From Emticicia sp. CRIBPO (GTDB lineage Bacteria; Bacteroidota; Bacteroidia; Cytophagales; Spirosomataceae): 64,000 bases of DNA. Shown here piece by piece: positions 1 to 8,811 of the stretch. The first letter of the stretch is position 1. Each line of letters begins with the position of its first letter. The notes below the pieces were generated by a model. That model was not told where the DNA came from, searched no databases, and was given only the letters and a program-made list of their open reading frames with translations. The DNA lies in NCBI RefSeq assembly GCF_009905725.1, contig NZ_JAAAKV010000005.1, forward strand, positions 310,001 through 374,000, in the 5' to 3' direction. Both the position numbers and the translations under genes were made by a program.

Positions 1-1
1 T

Positions 2-1030
2 CAGAACGGAGGTTTTCCGGAGGGCAGGGATATTTATGCAAGAGCTTCAAATCCAAACCGGCAAGCCCTCGAGGGCAAACTGGCTGCCTTGGAAAACGGC
101 AAGTCGGCAGCATGTTTTTCTTCCGGCCAGGCGGCTACGATGAGCATTTTTCATGCTCTGGGTCACGGGAGCCACGTTATTTTGCCTGATGATATTTATT
201 ATGGAACGAAGGTACTTATTGATAATCTCTATCAATCATGGGGTTTGACCTGTACTTCAGTAGACATGACTGACCTGGCTGAGATTGAGAAGGCAATAAA
301 GAACGAAACAAAGCTCATATGGATGGAAACCCCGTCCAATCCTCAATTAAAAATCACAGACATAGAGGGAGTCGTTCAGATCGCCAGAAAGAAAGGCATC
401 CTCACAGCCTGTGATAATACCTGGGCAACACCCTATTTTACATCACCTTTTGATTTCGGAGTGGATCTTATAATGCATTCCACCACCAAATACCTTTCGG
501 GACACTCAGATATCCTGGGAGGGTGTATTATTGCTTCAGAAAACACACCGGAAGGCGTTTTTCAGAAAGTGAGGGATTTTCAAACCCTCGGTGGAGCCGT
601 TCCTTCTTCTTTTGATACCTGGTTGCTGAACAGAAGCCTGGCTACTTTTTTTGTCAGGATGCCTGTTCATGCTTCAAATGCCGTAAAACTGGCTGAGTTT
701 TTTGAGCACCATGCGGCGATTGAAAAAGTCTATTATCCGGGCCTTGCTACTGATCCGGGGCATGTGATTGCCAAAAAACAAATGAAAAACGGCTTTGGGG
801 GTATGCTTTCGGTCCTGATAAAAGGAGATGAAGTCAACACCCTGAAAGTAGCGTCGAAATTGAAAATATTTAAACACGCTACCAGCCTCGGAGGAGTGGA
901 AAGCCTGGTGGATCATCGTAGAACAGCCGAGGGAACACATTCTGTCAGCCCTCCGAATCTGCTGAGAATTTCTGTCGGGATTGAATCTATTGAAGATTTA
1001 ATTGAAGATTTTAAGCAAGCATTAGTATAA
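2..1030 (+). CDS. Cys/Met metabolism PLP-dependent enzyme (cystathionine gamma-synthase/beta-lyase type), 5' truncated
   Basis: The frame is open from the window edge, so the N-terminus is missing. The visible part starts with the family block YARASNPNRQALE and the phosphate-binding region SSGQAA. The PLP lysine lies in HSTTKYLSGHSD (about visible residue 163) and the C-terminal domain carries SLGGVESLVDHR. Family members catalyse gamma-replacement or beta/gamma-elimination on sulfur amino acids (MetB, MetC, MdeA, CGL type) in the cytoplasm. The exact reaction cannot be told from this sequence. An internal TTG at 89 is not the start, because conserved residues lie upstream of it. The next gene follows after 59 bp. 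Confidence 0.9.
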   Translation, partial: QNGGFPEGRDIYARASNPNRQALEGKLAALENGKSAACFSSGQAATMSIFHALGHGSHVILPDDIYYGTKVLIDNLYQSWGLTCTSVDMTDLAEIEKAIKNETKLIWMETPSNPQLKITDIEGVVQIARKKGILTACDNTWATPYFTSPFDFGVDLIMHSTTKYLSGHSDILGGCIIASENTPEGVFQKVRDFQTLGGAVPSSFDTWLLNRSLATFFVRMPVHASNAVKLAEFFEHHAAIEKVYYPGLATDPGHVIAKKQMKNGFGGMLSVLIKGDEVNTLKVASKLKIFKHATSLGGVESLVDHRRTAEGTHSVSPPNLLRISVGIESIEDLIEDFKQALV

Positions 1031-1089
1031 TATTTTCGATTTAAATCGTTTATTTCGCAATACTTTAACAAAAAGAGCTGATTATAAGC

Positions 1090-2679
1090 ATGAAAAAAAC
1101 TATTGGGATAATTCTTTTCGCCGTCATAGCGGCTAACGCACAAAACCTTAAAACCAAACCCAACTGGCATAACCTCGACTACGCCAAGGATGGCATTAGA
1201 GGAATGAGTACTGAAAAAGCTTATGCAGAGCTGTTAAAAGACAAACCTTCAAAAACAGTAATCGTCGGAGTAATTGACTCGGGTATTGATATTAATCATG
1301 AAGACCTGAAGAACGTCATCTGGGTCAATACCAGAGAAATTCCGGGCAATGGCAAAGATGATGATGAAAACGGATTCATAGATGATGTGAACGGCTGGGA
1401 TTTTATCGGCGGAGCAGATGGAACAGATGTGAACCAGGAGCAGTTGGAAATGACCCGTATTTACAAGAATCTTAAACAAAAGTTTGGTGACAATCCTAAA
1501 AAGAGGCTGATCAAGAAAAACAAATCGGATTATAACCTCTACAAAAAGCTGGAGATTGATATCAAAGATAAAAGAGAAGAGGCTGAGAAATACCTTCCGA
1601 TGTATACCAACATGTACAAGAAGTTTACTGAAGCTGAAGAAACCCTGAAGGCGGTTTTGAAAAAAGATGTGGTATTGACGGCGGATGTTGAACAGATAAA
1701 AGACGAAAACTTTGACAGATCTGTGCGTCAGGCCAAGCAGTTCTGGCTTCAGCTGACAGCCATGGGTGCCACACTTTCAGACCTTAAAGATGGTGTGCAG
1801 CATTTTGAAGATGAGGTTAAGTTTAATTACAATCTTGATTTCGAACCGAGAAAAGTAGTGGGCGACGATCTTTCCAAACTTCAGTATGGTAAATACGGAA
1901 ACAATGAGGTAACAGGCCCTGATGCTATGCACGGTACGCACGTTGCGGGGATCATCGCTGCTCAGAGAGAGAACGGATTAGGTGTAAAGGGCGTAGCAGA
2001 CAATGTGAAAATCATGGTCATCAGATGTGTGCCTAATGGTGACGAAAGAGATAAGGACGTGGCCAATGCCATCAGGTACGCTGTTGACAACGGGGCCCAG
2101 GTGATCAATATGAGTTTTGGCAAAGCCTATTCGCCTGATAAAAAATGGGTGGATGAAGCTGTCAAATACGCAGAAAGCAAAGATGTGGTACTTGTAGCGG
2201 CTTCAGGAAACGATAACCTTGATATAGACCAGGAAGTACATTACCCTGTGAGAGAATATCTTAACGGTGGTCAGGCACAAAACTGGATTTCTGTCGGTGC
2301 TCTGAATCATGAAGAAGCCCCTGACCTGGCGGCAACTTTCAGCAACTATGGAAAAAAAGGAGTTGATGTTTTTGCTCCGGGAGTGGCCATTTACTCTACT
2401 GTTCCGGGAAATAAATACGAAGAAAAACAAGGTACCAGTATGGCTTCCCCGGCTGTAGCAGGTGTAGCGGCTTTATTGAGATCTTATTTCCCTTCTTTAA
2501 CAGCTCCTCAAATCAAGAATATCATTCTTGATTCTTCAGTGAAACTTCCGGATGCTACCGTGAAAATTCCCGGTGGAGAAGAAAAAGTTAAATTCGGAGA
2601 TCTGTCTGTAACCGGCGGGGTAGTAAATACCTACAATGCCGTTAAGATGGCGACCCAAATGACTCAAAAACAACAGTAG
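1090..2679 (+). CDS. Secreted S8 (subtilisin-like) serine peptidase with a long D-H insert
   Basis: A short signal peptide ends near residue 18 (ANAQ), so the enzyme is exported to the periplasm or outside. The catalytic triad is readable: Asp63 in VIDSGID, His284 in HGTHVAGI and Ser450 in GTSMASPAVAG. Asp and His are about 220 residues apart, against about 30-40 in classical subtilisins. The gap holds a charged, helix-rich, probably coiled-coil insert around residues 135-240. There is no obvious C-terminal sorting domain. The substrate is unknown. The gene appears monocistronic, with a promoter for the next gene in the following gap. Confidence 0.93.
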   Translation: MKKTIGIILFAVIAANAQNLKTKPNWHNLDYAKDGIRGMSTEKAYAELLKDKPSKTVIVGVIDSGIDINHEDLKNVIWVNTREIPGNGKDDDENGFIDDVNGWDFIGGADGTDVNQEQLEMTRIYKNLKQKFGDNPKKRLIKKNKSDYNLYKKLEIDIKDKREEAEKYLPMYTNMYKKFTEAEETLKAVLKKDVVLTADVEQIKDENFDRSVRQAKQFWLQLTAMGATLSDLKDGVQHFEDEVKFNYNLDFEPRKVVGDDLSKLQYGKYGNNEVTGPDAMHGTHVAGIIAAQRENGLGVKGVADNVKIMVIRCVPNGDERDKDVANAIRYAVDNGAQVINMSFGKAYSPDKKWVDEAVKYAESKDVVLVAASGNDNLDIDQEVHYPVREYLNGGQAQNWISVGALNHEEAPDLAATFSNYGKKGVDVFAPGVAIYSTVPGNKYEEKQGTSMASPAVAGVAALLRSYFPSLTAPQIKNIILDSSVKLPDATVKIPGGEEKVKFGDLSVTGGVVNTYNAVKMATQMTQKQQ

Positions 2680-2702
2680 TCCGAAATATTTTATCAGCGA
2701 CC

Positions 2703-2733
2703 GTTTAAAAATTCATTTCCGGGCGTACTTTTG
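2703..2733 (+). promoter_or_regulatory. Bacteroidota-type promoter of the GlmU-like/holB pair
   Basis: TACTTTTG at 2726-2733 matches the -7 consensus TAnnTTTG. A degenerate GTTT at 2703-2706 sits 19 bp upstream in the -33 position. The start codon follows 17 bp later, with GGAG at 2746-2749 directly before the ATG, so the leader is very short. Confidence 0.6.
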
Positions 2734-2750
2734 CAAATAAAAGTCCGGAG

Positions 2751-3929
2751 ATGAATTTTATACTTTTTGACGATCCTGTATTCCGTAATCAACTTAAACC
2801 AGTTACCCTCACACGTCCAGTTTCTGAGATCAGAATGGGTGTAATCACCATTGCAGAAAAATGGTCGAGACGTCAGGAGGGTCAGTACAGCTACCTTACA
2901 GAAGCCTATCTTCAATCAAAATTCGCAGTCAATTATGCTGCAGATAATATATATCTGAATGCATCTGTTTTACCGGATAATCAGATTCTCGATAAAATAC
3001 TGACATTAGAAAACGGCCAGGCTCTGACAAAGTCCGGGAAGATACTGGCGGTCAATACAAACCAGCATTTAGGCTTTGGTTTTGATAACCTCGGGTTTGA
3101 ACAGGTAGAGTGGGAGGGCGATGTTTCTTTCCTCACAAAACTTCCTGATTTATTTCTGAAAAATGCTGCCCAGATAAGCTCTGACTTTAGATTGCTGACA
3201 CACGGCAGGCAATCAGCCCCTGTAACAGATAAATATACCAGTGTTTACGGTGAAGAAAATATATTCATTGAAGAGGGTGTTTCTATCAAATCCTCTATTC
3301 TCAATGCTGAAAACGGCCCGATCTATATCGGTAAAAATGCCGTTATCCAGGAAGGCAGCCTGATCATCGGACCTGCTGCCATCGGAGAAGAATCTATGGT
3401 GGCTTTCGGAGCTAAAATAAGGCCGAATACAACCCTTGGGCCCGTTTGCAGGGTAGGAGGTGAAGTGGGGAACTCCATTTTTATGGGTTATTCGAACAAA
3501 GCCCACGATGGATTCCTGGGTAATTCCTTTATCGGCGAATGGTGTAACCTCGGGGCAAATACCAACAATTCGAATCTTAAAAACGATTATAAAGAAGTAA
3601 AACTCTATAATTATCACACCTCACAACTTGAACCCTCCGGGGAAATTTTCTGCGGCACATTCATGGGCGATTATACCAAAGCGGGCATCAGCACCATGTT
3701 CAATACCGGGACAGTTGTAGGGGTAGCTTCCAATGTGTATGGAGCAGACTTTCAGGAGAAATTTATTCCCAGTTTTACCTGGGGCGGCAAACTGTCAGGT
3801 TATGAGGATTACCGTTATGACAAAGCCATAGAGGTGATCAATACGACCATGGGCAGGCGTGCTATGAAACTTTCAGCAGACGACGAAGCCATTTTAAAAT
3901 TCATCTCAGATAATAAAAAGAAAGAATAA
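2751..3929 (+). CDS. GlmU-like putative sugar nucleotidyltransferase with left-handed beta-helix
   Basis: This 392-residue protein starts with MNFILFDDP, typical of a Bacteroidota GlmU-like family. It keeps an N-terminal region reminiscent of nucleotidyltransferases (LTRPVSEIRMG near residue 22) but lacks the full GlmU pyrophosphorylase signature. The second half has hexapeptide repeats of a left-handed beta-helix (runs such as IGKNAVIQEGSLIIGPAAIG, then GNSIFMGYSNKAHDGFLG and GTFMGDYTKAGI), as in acetyl/nucleotidyl transferases. A cytoplasmic role in nucleotide-sugar or cell-wall precursor metabolism is inferred. It is coupled to holB by a one-base TAATG overlap. Confidence 0.8.
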   Translation: MNFILFDDPVFRNQLKPVTLTRPVSEIRMGVITIAEKWSRRQEGQYSYLTEAYLQSKFAVNYAADNIYLNASVLPDNQILDKILTLENGQALTKSGKILAVNTNQHLGFGFDNLGFEQVEWEGDVSFLTKLPDLFLKNAAQISSDFRLLTHGRQSAPVTDKYTSVYGEENIFIEEGVSIKSSILNAENGPIYIGKNAVIQEGSLIIGPAAIGEESMVAFGAKIRPNTTLGPVCRVGGEVGNSIFMGYSNKAHDGFLGNSFIGEWCNLGANTNNSNLKNDYKEVKLYNYHTSQLEPSGEIFCGTFMGDYTKAGISTMFNTGTVVGVASNVYGADFQEKFIPSFTWGGKLSGYEDYRYDKAIEVINTTMGRRAMKLSADDEAILKFISDNKKKE

Positions 3930-5029
3930 TGCTTTTTGCTAATATTCCGGGGCTTCAGGAAACCAAGGATTTACTGATCAGGTCGGTTACCAATAACCAT
4001 GTGGCCCATGCACAGCTTTTTCACGGGCTGGACGGCAGTGCCAACCTGGCTATGGCCCTTGCTTTTGCTACCTATCTCAATTGCGAAGACAAACAGGAAA
4101 CAGATGCCTGCGGAAAATGTTCGTCCTGTCTGAAGATAAAAAAACTGGCTCATCCTGATGTTACTTATATTTTCCCGACCGCCGGGGGTAAAAAAGTACT
4201 CTCAGAAAACTTCATGAAGGAATGGAGGGAATTTGTAGCCGAAAAACCATTCGGAGGGCTTTCGGACTGGCTTAATTTCGTAGAGATTAAACAAGGGAAT
4301 ATTCCTGTTGAAGAAGCCAGGCAACTCATCCAGAATCTTTCCTTAAAATCCTACGAAGGCGGATATAAGATCGTTATTATCTGGCAGGCCGAAAATCTGC
4401 ATACGGCTACGGCCAACGCCCTTTTAAAAATCCTGGAAGAACCACCTGAGCAAACGCTGTTTTTGCTGGTCTGTAGTTCTATGGACCGCTTGCTGACCAC
4501 CATTATCTCAAGGGCCCAGCGGGTTGCGATCAGAAACTTCAATCAGGATGAAGTCATAAAATATCTGATGAAAAAAGGTCTTGACAACGAAGAAAGGGCG
4601 GCTCAGATCGCTTTTCTTTCAGATGGGGATATGAACAAGGCCGAGGAACTGATGGAACAGAAAATCCAGAACGAGCAGGAATGGTTCGCCAACTGGATGC
4701 GGTATTGCTATGCCTTTGATGTTTCAAAACTGATTCCGCTGGCTGATGAATTCGATACTTTTACGAAAGAAACACAAAAAGGACTTTTCGAATATGGTTT
4801 GAGGATTCTGAGGGAATTATTCCTTTACACCCAGAGTGCTGAGCAACTCGTCAGGATAGAAGGAGAAGAACTTGTCTTTGTACAGAAGTTCTCAAAGGTT
4901 TTTAATATAGGAAACCTTGAACATATCATCGGTCTGATCAGCGAGGCCCATTTTCATATTGAAAGAAATGTCAGGGCCAAGATAGCCTTTCTGGACACCT
5001 CCCTGAGTATTTCAAGATTGATAAGATAA
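3929..5029 (+). CDS. holB: DNA polymerase III delta' subunit (clamp-loader subunit)
   Basis: At 366 residues this is a DnaX/HolB-type AAA+ clamp-loader subunit. It has the N-terminal HAQLFHGLDGS region in the P-loop position (no intact GKT, as in non-ATPase delta' subunits). A zinc-module Cys cluster (CEDKQETDACGKCSSC) is present, followed by the conserved TANALLKILEEPPEQTLFLL block and the SRC-like motif altered to ISRAQR. Delta' helps open and load the sliding clamp during replication. Translation probably couples to the upstream GlmU-like gene through TAATG. Confidence 0.88.
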   Translation: MLFANIPGLQETKDLLIRSVTNNHVAHAQLFHGLDGSANLAMALAFATYLNCEDKQETDACGKCSSCLKIKKLAHPDVTYIFPTAGGKKVLSENFMKEWREFVAEKPFGGLSDWLNFVEIKQGNIPVEEARQLIQNLSLKSYEGGYKIVIIWQAENLHTATANALLKILEEPPEQTLFLLVCSSMDRLLTTIISRAQRVAIRNFNQDEVIKYLMKKGLDNEERAAQIAFLSDGDMNKAEELMEQKIQNEQEWFANWMRYCYAFDVSKLIPLADEFDTFTKETQKGLFEYGLRILRELFLYTQSAEQLVRIEGEELVFVQKFSKVFNIGNLEHIIGLISEAHFHIERNVRAKIAFLDTSLSISRLIR

Positions 5030-5108
5030 AGTACTTGAATCTTTATTTTTTCTTTTTAAAAATTAATGCTAGTTTTAACGCATTGTTCAATCCTTTTTTT
5101 AAAACCGA

Positions 5109-6851
5109 ATGAAATCCTTTCAAATTAAAGAACAGGCACCTGTTTTTGATGTAATTATTGTAGGGTCTGGTGCCGGCGGCGGTATGGCAGCCCATCAATT
5201 GACCAAAGCAGGGGCGAAAGTCTGCCTCCTTGAAGCCGGCGGATATTTTGACCCCGCAGATCCCAAATACATTACCCAGCTTAAATGGTCGTATGAATCT
5301 CCGAGAAGAGGAGCTTCCACCGTGCGTCCCTTTGGAGACTTTGACGCAGCCTGGGGTGGCTGGGAGATTGAGGGAGAGCCTTACACCCGCAAAAACGGAA
5401 CTAAGTTTGACTGGTTCAGGTCAAGGATGCTGGGTGGCAGGACCAATCACTGGGGACGTATTTCCCTGAGGTTCGGGCCAAAGGATTTCAAACGCAGAAG
5501 TATCGACGGATTGGGCGACGACTGGCCTATCAGCTACGAAGATGTAGCTCCTTACTATGATGAAGTAGACAAATTGATCGGGGTTTTCGGCTCTAAAGCT
5601 AACCTTCCGAACGACCCGGATAGTATATACTTACCTCCTCCGAAGCCTCGTTTGCACGAGTTGATGATCATGGAGGCCAACAAAAAAACGGGAGTAACGA
5701 CCATTCCTTCCAGGATGTCGATGCTAACCAAGCCTATCAACGACGAAAGAGGCTCTTGCTTCTACTGCGGTCAGTGCGGCAGGGCATGCCAGGCTTATGC
5801 CGACTTTTCGTCATCTTCTGTATTGGTGAAACCAGCCCTTAAAACCGGTAATCTTACCCTGATCAACAATGCGATGGTAAGAGAGGTGCTTACCGATACC
5901 AGCGGACTGGCAACAGGCGTGTCTTACGTAAATAAACATACCTTAGAGGAAGTAACGGTTAATGGTAAAATTGTGATTCTGGCAGCAAGTGCCGGAGAAT
6001 CAGCCCGTTTGCTGTTAAATTCCAAATCATCAAGATTTACAGGTGGTCTGGCCAACTCATCCGGAGTGGTTGGAAAATACCTGCATGACTCGACAGGAGC
6101 CAGCAGAAGTGCTTTTATTCCTCATCTGGTTGACCGTAAAAGATACAACGAAGATGGCGTGGGCGGTATGCACGTTTATTCTCCATGGTGGCTGGATAAC
6201 TCCAAACTTGACTTCCCGAGAGGGTACCACATCGAATACGGTGGAGGTATGGGAATGCCGGGTTATGGCTTCGGCTCGGGCATGGAAAATGTCAACGGGA
6301 AATATCCGGGCAGAGACGGTGTCGTTAAAACCGGCGGTGGGTACGGAGCTTCGCTGAAAGACGACTACAGATTCTTCTATGGTGCCAATATCGGTATGGC
6401 CGGAAGGGGAGAAGCCGTGGCAAGAGAAGATAATTATTGTGAAATCGACCCTAATGTAGTGGATAAATGGGGTATCCCTGTTTTACGTTTCCATTACAAG
6501 TGGAGTGATTATGAAGTAAAACAAGCCAAACACATGCAGGATACTTTCGAGGAAATCATTCATGCTTTAGGTGGTATTGCCAGCGGATCTAAACCGGGAG
6601 CCGATACTGATTATGGTCTGGCTGCACCTGGCAGGATTATTCACGAAGTAGGTACGGTAAGGATGGGTAACGATCCTTCAAAATCTGCTTTGAATAAAAA
6701 TTCCCAGGCCCATGATGTTAAAAACCTTTTTGTGGTTGACGGAGGATCTTTCGTTTCACAGGCAGATAAAAACCCAACATGGACCATCCTGGCATTATCA
6801 ATGAGGGCTTCAGCTTATATCATGGATCAGGTAAAAGCTAAAAAACTTTAA
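5109..6851 (+). CDS. GMC-family FAD-dependent oxidoreductase (catalytic subunit)
   Basis: The 580-residue flavoprotein has its dinucleotide-binding motif GSGAGGG at residues 19-25. It also has the GMC hallmark GGRTNHWGRISLR block near residue 115 and a Cys pair in CFYCGQCGRAC. The C-terminal GMC_oxred_C domain is seen in HEVGTVRMGNDP and DGGSFVSQADKNPTWTILALSMR. Related enzymes oxidise sugars, sugar acids or alcohols (gluconate/glucoside dehydrogenases). The substrate cannot be assigned. It lies 4 bp before a gluconate-2-dehydrogenase subunit-3-like gene, so the two probably form one membrane- or periplasm-associated complex. Confidence 0.92.
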   Translation: MKSFQIKEQAPVFDVIIVGSGAGGGMAAHQLTKAGAKVCLLEAGGYFDPADPKYITQLKWSYESPRRGASTVRPFGDFDAAWGGWEIEGEPYTRKNGTKFDWFRSRMLGGRTNHWGRISLRFGPKDFKRRSIDGLGDDWPISYEDVAPYYDEVDKLIGVFGSKANLPNDPDSIYLPPPKPRLHELMIMEANKKTGVTTIPSRMSMLTKPINDERGSCFYCGQCGRACQAYADFSSSSVLVKPALKTGNLTLINNAMVREVLTDTSGLATGVSYVNKHTLEEVTVNGKIVILAASAGESARLLLNSKSSRFTGGLANSSGVVGKYLHDSTGASRSAFIPHLVDRKRYNEDGVGGMHVYSPWWLDNSKLDFPRGYHIEYGGGMGMPGYGFGSGMENVNGKYPGRDGVVKTGGGYGASLKDDYRFFYGANIGMAGRGEAVAREDNYCEIDPNVVDKWGIPVLRFHYKWSDYEVKQAKHMQDTFEEIIHALGGIASGSKPGADTDYGLAAPGRIIHEVGTVRMGNDPSKSALNKNSQAHDVKNLFVVDGGSFVSQADKNPTWTILALSMRASAYIMDQVKAKKL

Positions 6852-6855
6852 TCAA

Positions 6856-7503
6856 ATGAAAAGAAGAGACATACTTAAAAATATAGGTTTGGGAACAGCC
6901 GGAGTGGTTGTTTCCGGCGATCTTATCGGGCAAACTCCCGTAAAAAAAACTGAGGTTAAACCGATACCTGATGTAGCAGGCGGAAGGCTTAAAGAAGAAA
7001 TTGAGCATAATAATAAACTGAATGCCCAGAGGTTTTTTTCTGCTCATGAACTGGCCACGGTAACCATCCTGGTAGATATCATTATTCCGGCTGATAAGAT
7101 TTCGGGAAGTGCCTCACAGGCAGGAGTACCCGCTTTTATCGAATTCATGGCTAAGGATATCCCAGCACAGCAGACACCTTTAAGAGGAGGTTTGATGTGG
7201 CTGGATATGGAATCAAAGAAACAATTCGGCCAGAAATTCAGGTCTTTAACTCCTGCCAACCGCCTCAAGCTGGTAGACCAGATCGCTTATCCTTCAAAGG
7301 CAAAGCCTGAAATGTCACAGGGTGTGGCATTTTTTAATCTGATGAGAAACCTGACCGCTTCAGGGTTCTTCAGCTCTGAGATGGGGATAAAGGATATCGG
7401 GTATGCCGGAAACACGCCTAATCAGTGGGATGGTGTGCCTAAAGATGTTTTAGCTAAATATAACCTTAGCTATGACGAATGGAGTAAGCATGTAAACGGA
7501 TAA
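6856..7503 (+). CDS. Gluconate 2-dehydrogenase subunit 3-family protein with Tat-like leader
   Basis: This 215-residue protein begins with MKRRDILKNIGLGTAGVVVS, a twin-arginine signal that would export it folded, probably with its GMC partner. The body matches the subunit-3 (gamma) family: FSAHELATVTILVDIIIPAD, then the SQAGVPAFIEFMAKD block. In characterised complexes this subunit supports maturation and export of the flavoprotein. Only 4 bp separate it from the GMC gene, so they form one operon. It is convergent with the downstream Crp/Fnr gene. Confidence 0.88.
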   Translation: MKRRDILKNIGLGTAGVVVSGDLIGQTPVKKTEVKPIPDVAGGRLKEEIEHNNKLNAQRFFSAHELATVTILVDIIIPADKISGSASQAGVPAFIEFMAKDIPAQQTPLRGGLMWLDMESKKQFGQKFRSLTPANRLKLVDQIAYPSKAKPEMSQGVAFFNLMRNLTASGFFSSEMGIKDIGYAGNTPNQWDGVPKDVLAKYNLSYDEWSKHVNG

Positions 7504-7525
7504 TTTATATCTTCAGAAGACTAAG

Positions 7526-7572
7526 TTCTGCAAACGGATGAACCCCAGGTTTATCTTTTTGCAGAATTTTTT
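7526..7572 (+). terminator. Hairpin between convergent genes
   Basis: TTCTGCAAA (7526-7534) pairs with TTTGCAGAA (7558-7566) and is followed by TTTTTTA. The 23-nt loop is large. It ends the GMC/subunit-3 operon and overlaps the stop of the opposing gene. Confidence 0.55.
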
Positions 7573-8164
7573 ATTTACTCTTTTTTGACCGGACCCTGCT
7601 GAGGGTTTCGGGAGTGAGACCTAAAAACGAAGCAATATATTTTAGCGGAGCTCTTTCATAAATTTCCGGATAACTGGTCTGGAAAATCTCATGTCTTTTC
7701 TGGGCACTCATCATTCTCAGAAACCTTACCCTTTCATCATACATGATCAATGATATTTCCGTCAGGATCCGGCCCACGTAATTGGCTTCCGGAAAAGTGT
7801 TATAGAGCTCATACAGGTCTTTATGTTTGAGACAGATGAATTCTGAGTCCTCAAGTAGTTCCACCGCCTCCAGAGACGAAGTTTGTGAAATAAAACTATG
7901 GGGAATATAAATAAAGTTAAACTCATTGATGATCCACGAGGTCACTTCAATCTTCTCTTCATTTTCGTTTTCTTCCTTGAAGTAATACGATCTGACCATT
8001 CCTGACTCTATGAAATAAAGCGTGTCGTTGACTTCTCCGATTTTAACGATAAGGTCACCGGCCTTGCCCGACTTCCTTTTTAATCTTTTATCAAGCTCTT
8101 TCTGGATTTGTTTGGAGATGGGATAAATAGATTTGACTGCTTCTATGAACAGGGTATTTTTCAT
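7571..8164 (-). CDS. Crp/Fnr-family transcriptional regulator
   Basis: It has an N-terminal cyclic-nucleotide-binding-like beta barrel (GDLIVKIGEVNDTLYFIESGMVRSYY) and a C-terminal winged helix whose recognition region is YIASFLGLTPETLSRVR. These are typical Bacteroidota Crp-like regulators whose ligand is usually unknown. The frame extends to a TTG at 8203. However, a TATATTTG -7 box on this strand (8190-8197) would place transcription inside that extension. The ATG at 8164 (MKNTLF) is therefore the better start and gives about 197 residues. It is divergent from the sigma-factor gene, which shares the intergenic region. Confidence 0.9.
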   Translation of the reverse strand: MKNTLFIEAVKSIYPISKQIQKELDKRLKRKSGKAGDLIVKIGEVNDTLYFIESGMVRSYYFKEENENEEKIEVTSWIINEFNFIYIPHSFISQTSSLEAVELLEDSEFICLKHKDLYELYNTFPEANYVGRILTEISLIMYDERVRFLRMMSAQKRHEIFQTSYPEIYERAPLKYIASFLGLTPETLSRVRSKKSK

Positions 8165-8189
8165 CTTTGATGGTTCAGGTAAATTTTTA

Positions 8190-8197
8190 CAAATATA
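8190..8197 (-). promoter_or_regulatory. -7 element of the Crp/Fnr gene promoter
   Basis: Read on the minus strand this is TATATTTG, about 25 nt before the ATG at 8164. A well-spaced -33 TTTG is not obvious, so this rests mainly on the -7 box and its position. Confidence 0.45.
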
Positions 8198-8248
8198 ATG
8201 CAACCTTTAAACAATAAAATTGCATCTTTAAAATGAAACTAAATATTT

Positions 8249-8809
8249 ATGACTAAAATTTTACCTTTGTTTAAAACCGAGTATGATCTGGCTAAAGCAA
8301 TTAAGCAAGGTAATAAGGCTGCACAAAATGAATTTTACAGTAAATATTCTTCAAGGATGCTGGGTATCTGTATGAGGTATATTTCTGATAAAATGCTGGC
8401 AGAAGATGTGATGATCGATGGGTTTATGAGGGTTTTTGATAAAATCGACCAGTTTGGTTTTAACGGAAGCTTTGAGGGATGGGTTAAGAGAATTATGGTG
8501 AATGAAGCCCTGATGTATCTCAGATCGAAAAAAATGATAGAAATAGACCTGGAACTGGTTTCCGATCAGTCTTTTCATTTTTCGGTAGATACGTCGCTGG
8601 AGGCGGAAGATCTGATGAGTGTTATTAATCAGTTGCCGGTAGGTTACAAAACGGTTTTTAACCTCTACGCTATAGAAGGCTATAGTCATGCTGAAATCGC
8701 AGATAAACTGGGGATTTCAGAAGGTACGTCCAAGTCGCAGCTGAGCCGGGCAAGGACCATGTTACAGGAAAAGCTTAGCTATTTAAAAATGAACAATTTA
8801 GGGAATTAG
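8249..8809 (+). CDS. ECF-type RNA polymerase sigma-70 factor
   Basis: At 186 residues it has region 2 (AEDVMIDGFMRVFDKIDQF, then FEGWVKRIMVNEALMYLR) and region 4 (LPVGYKTVFNLYAIEGYSHAEIADKLGISEGTSKSQLSRAR). There is no region 1.1 or 3, as expected for group 4 sigma factors. It would redirect RNA polymerase in response to an unknown envelope or stress signal. It is followed after 2 bp by a membrane-anchored protein in the usual anti-sigma position, and then by an outer-membrane-like protein. Confidence 0.93.
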   Translation: MTKILPLFKTEYDLAKAIKQGNKAAQNEFYSKYSSRMLGICMRYISDKMLAEDVMIDGFMRVFDKIDQFGFNGSFEGWVKRIMVNEALMYLRSKKMIEIDLELVSDQSFHFSVDTSLEAEDLMSVINQLPVGYKTVFNLYAIEGYSHAEIADKLGISEGTSKSQLSRARTMLQEKLSYLKMNNLGN

Positions 8810-8811
8810 AT

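Noticed and set aside
3213-3617. A 134-codon minus-strand ORF
   Set aside because: Antisense to the beta-helix repeats of the GlmU-like gene.
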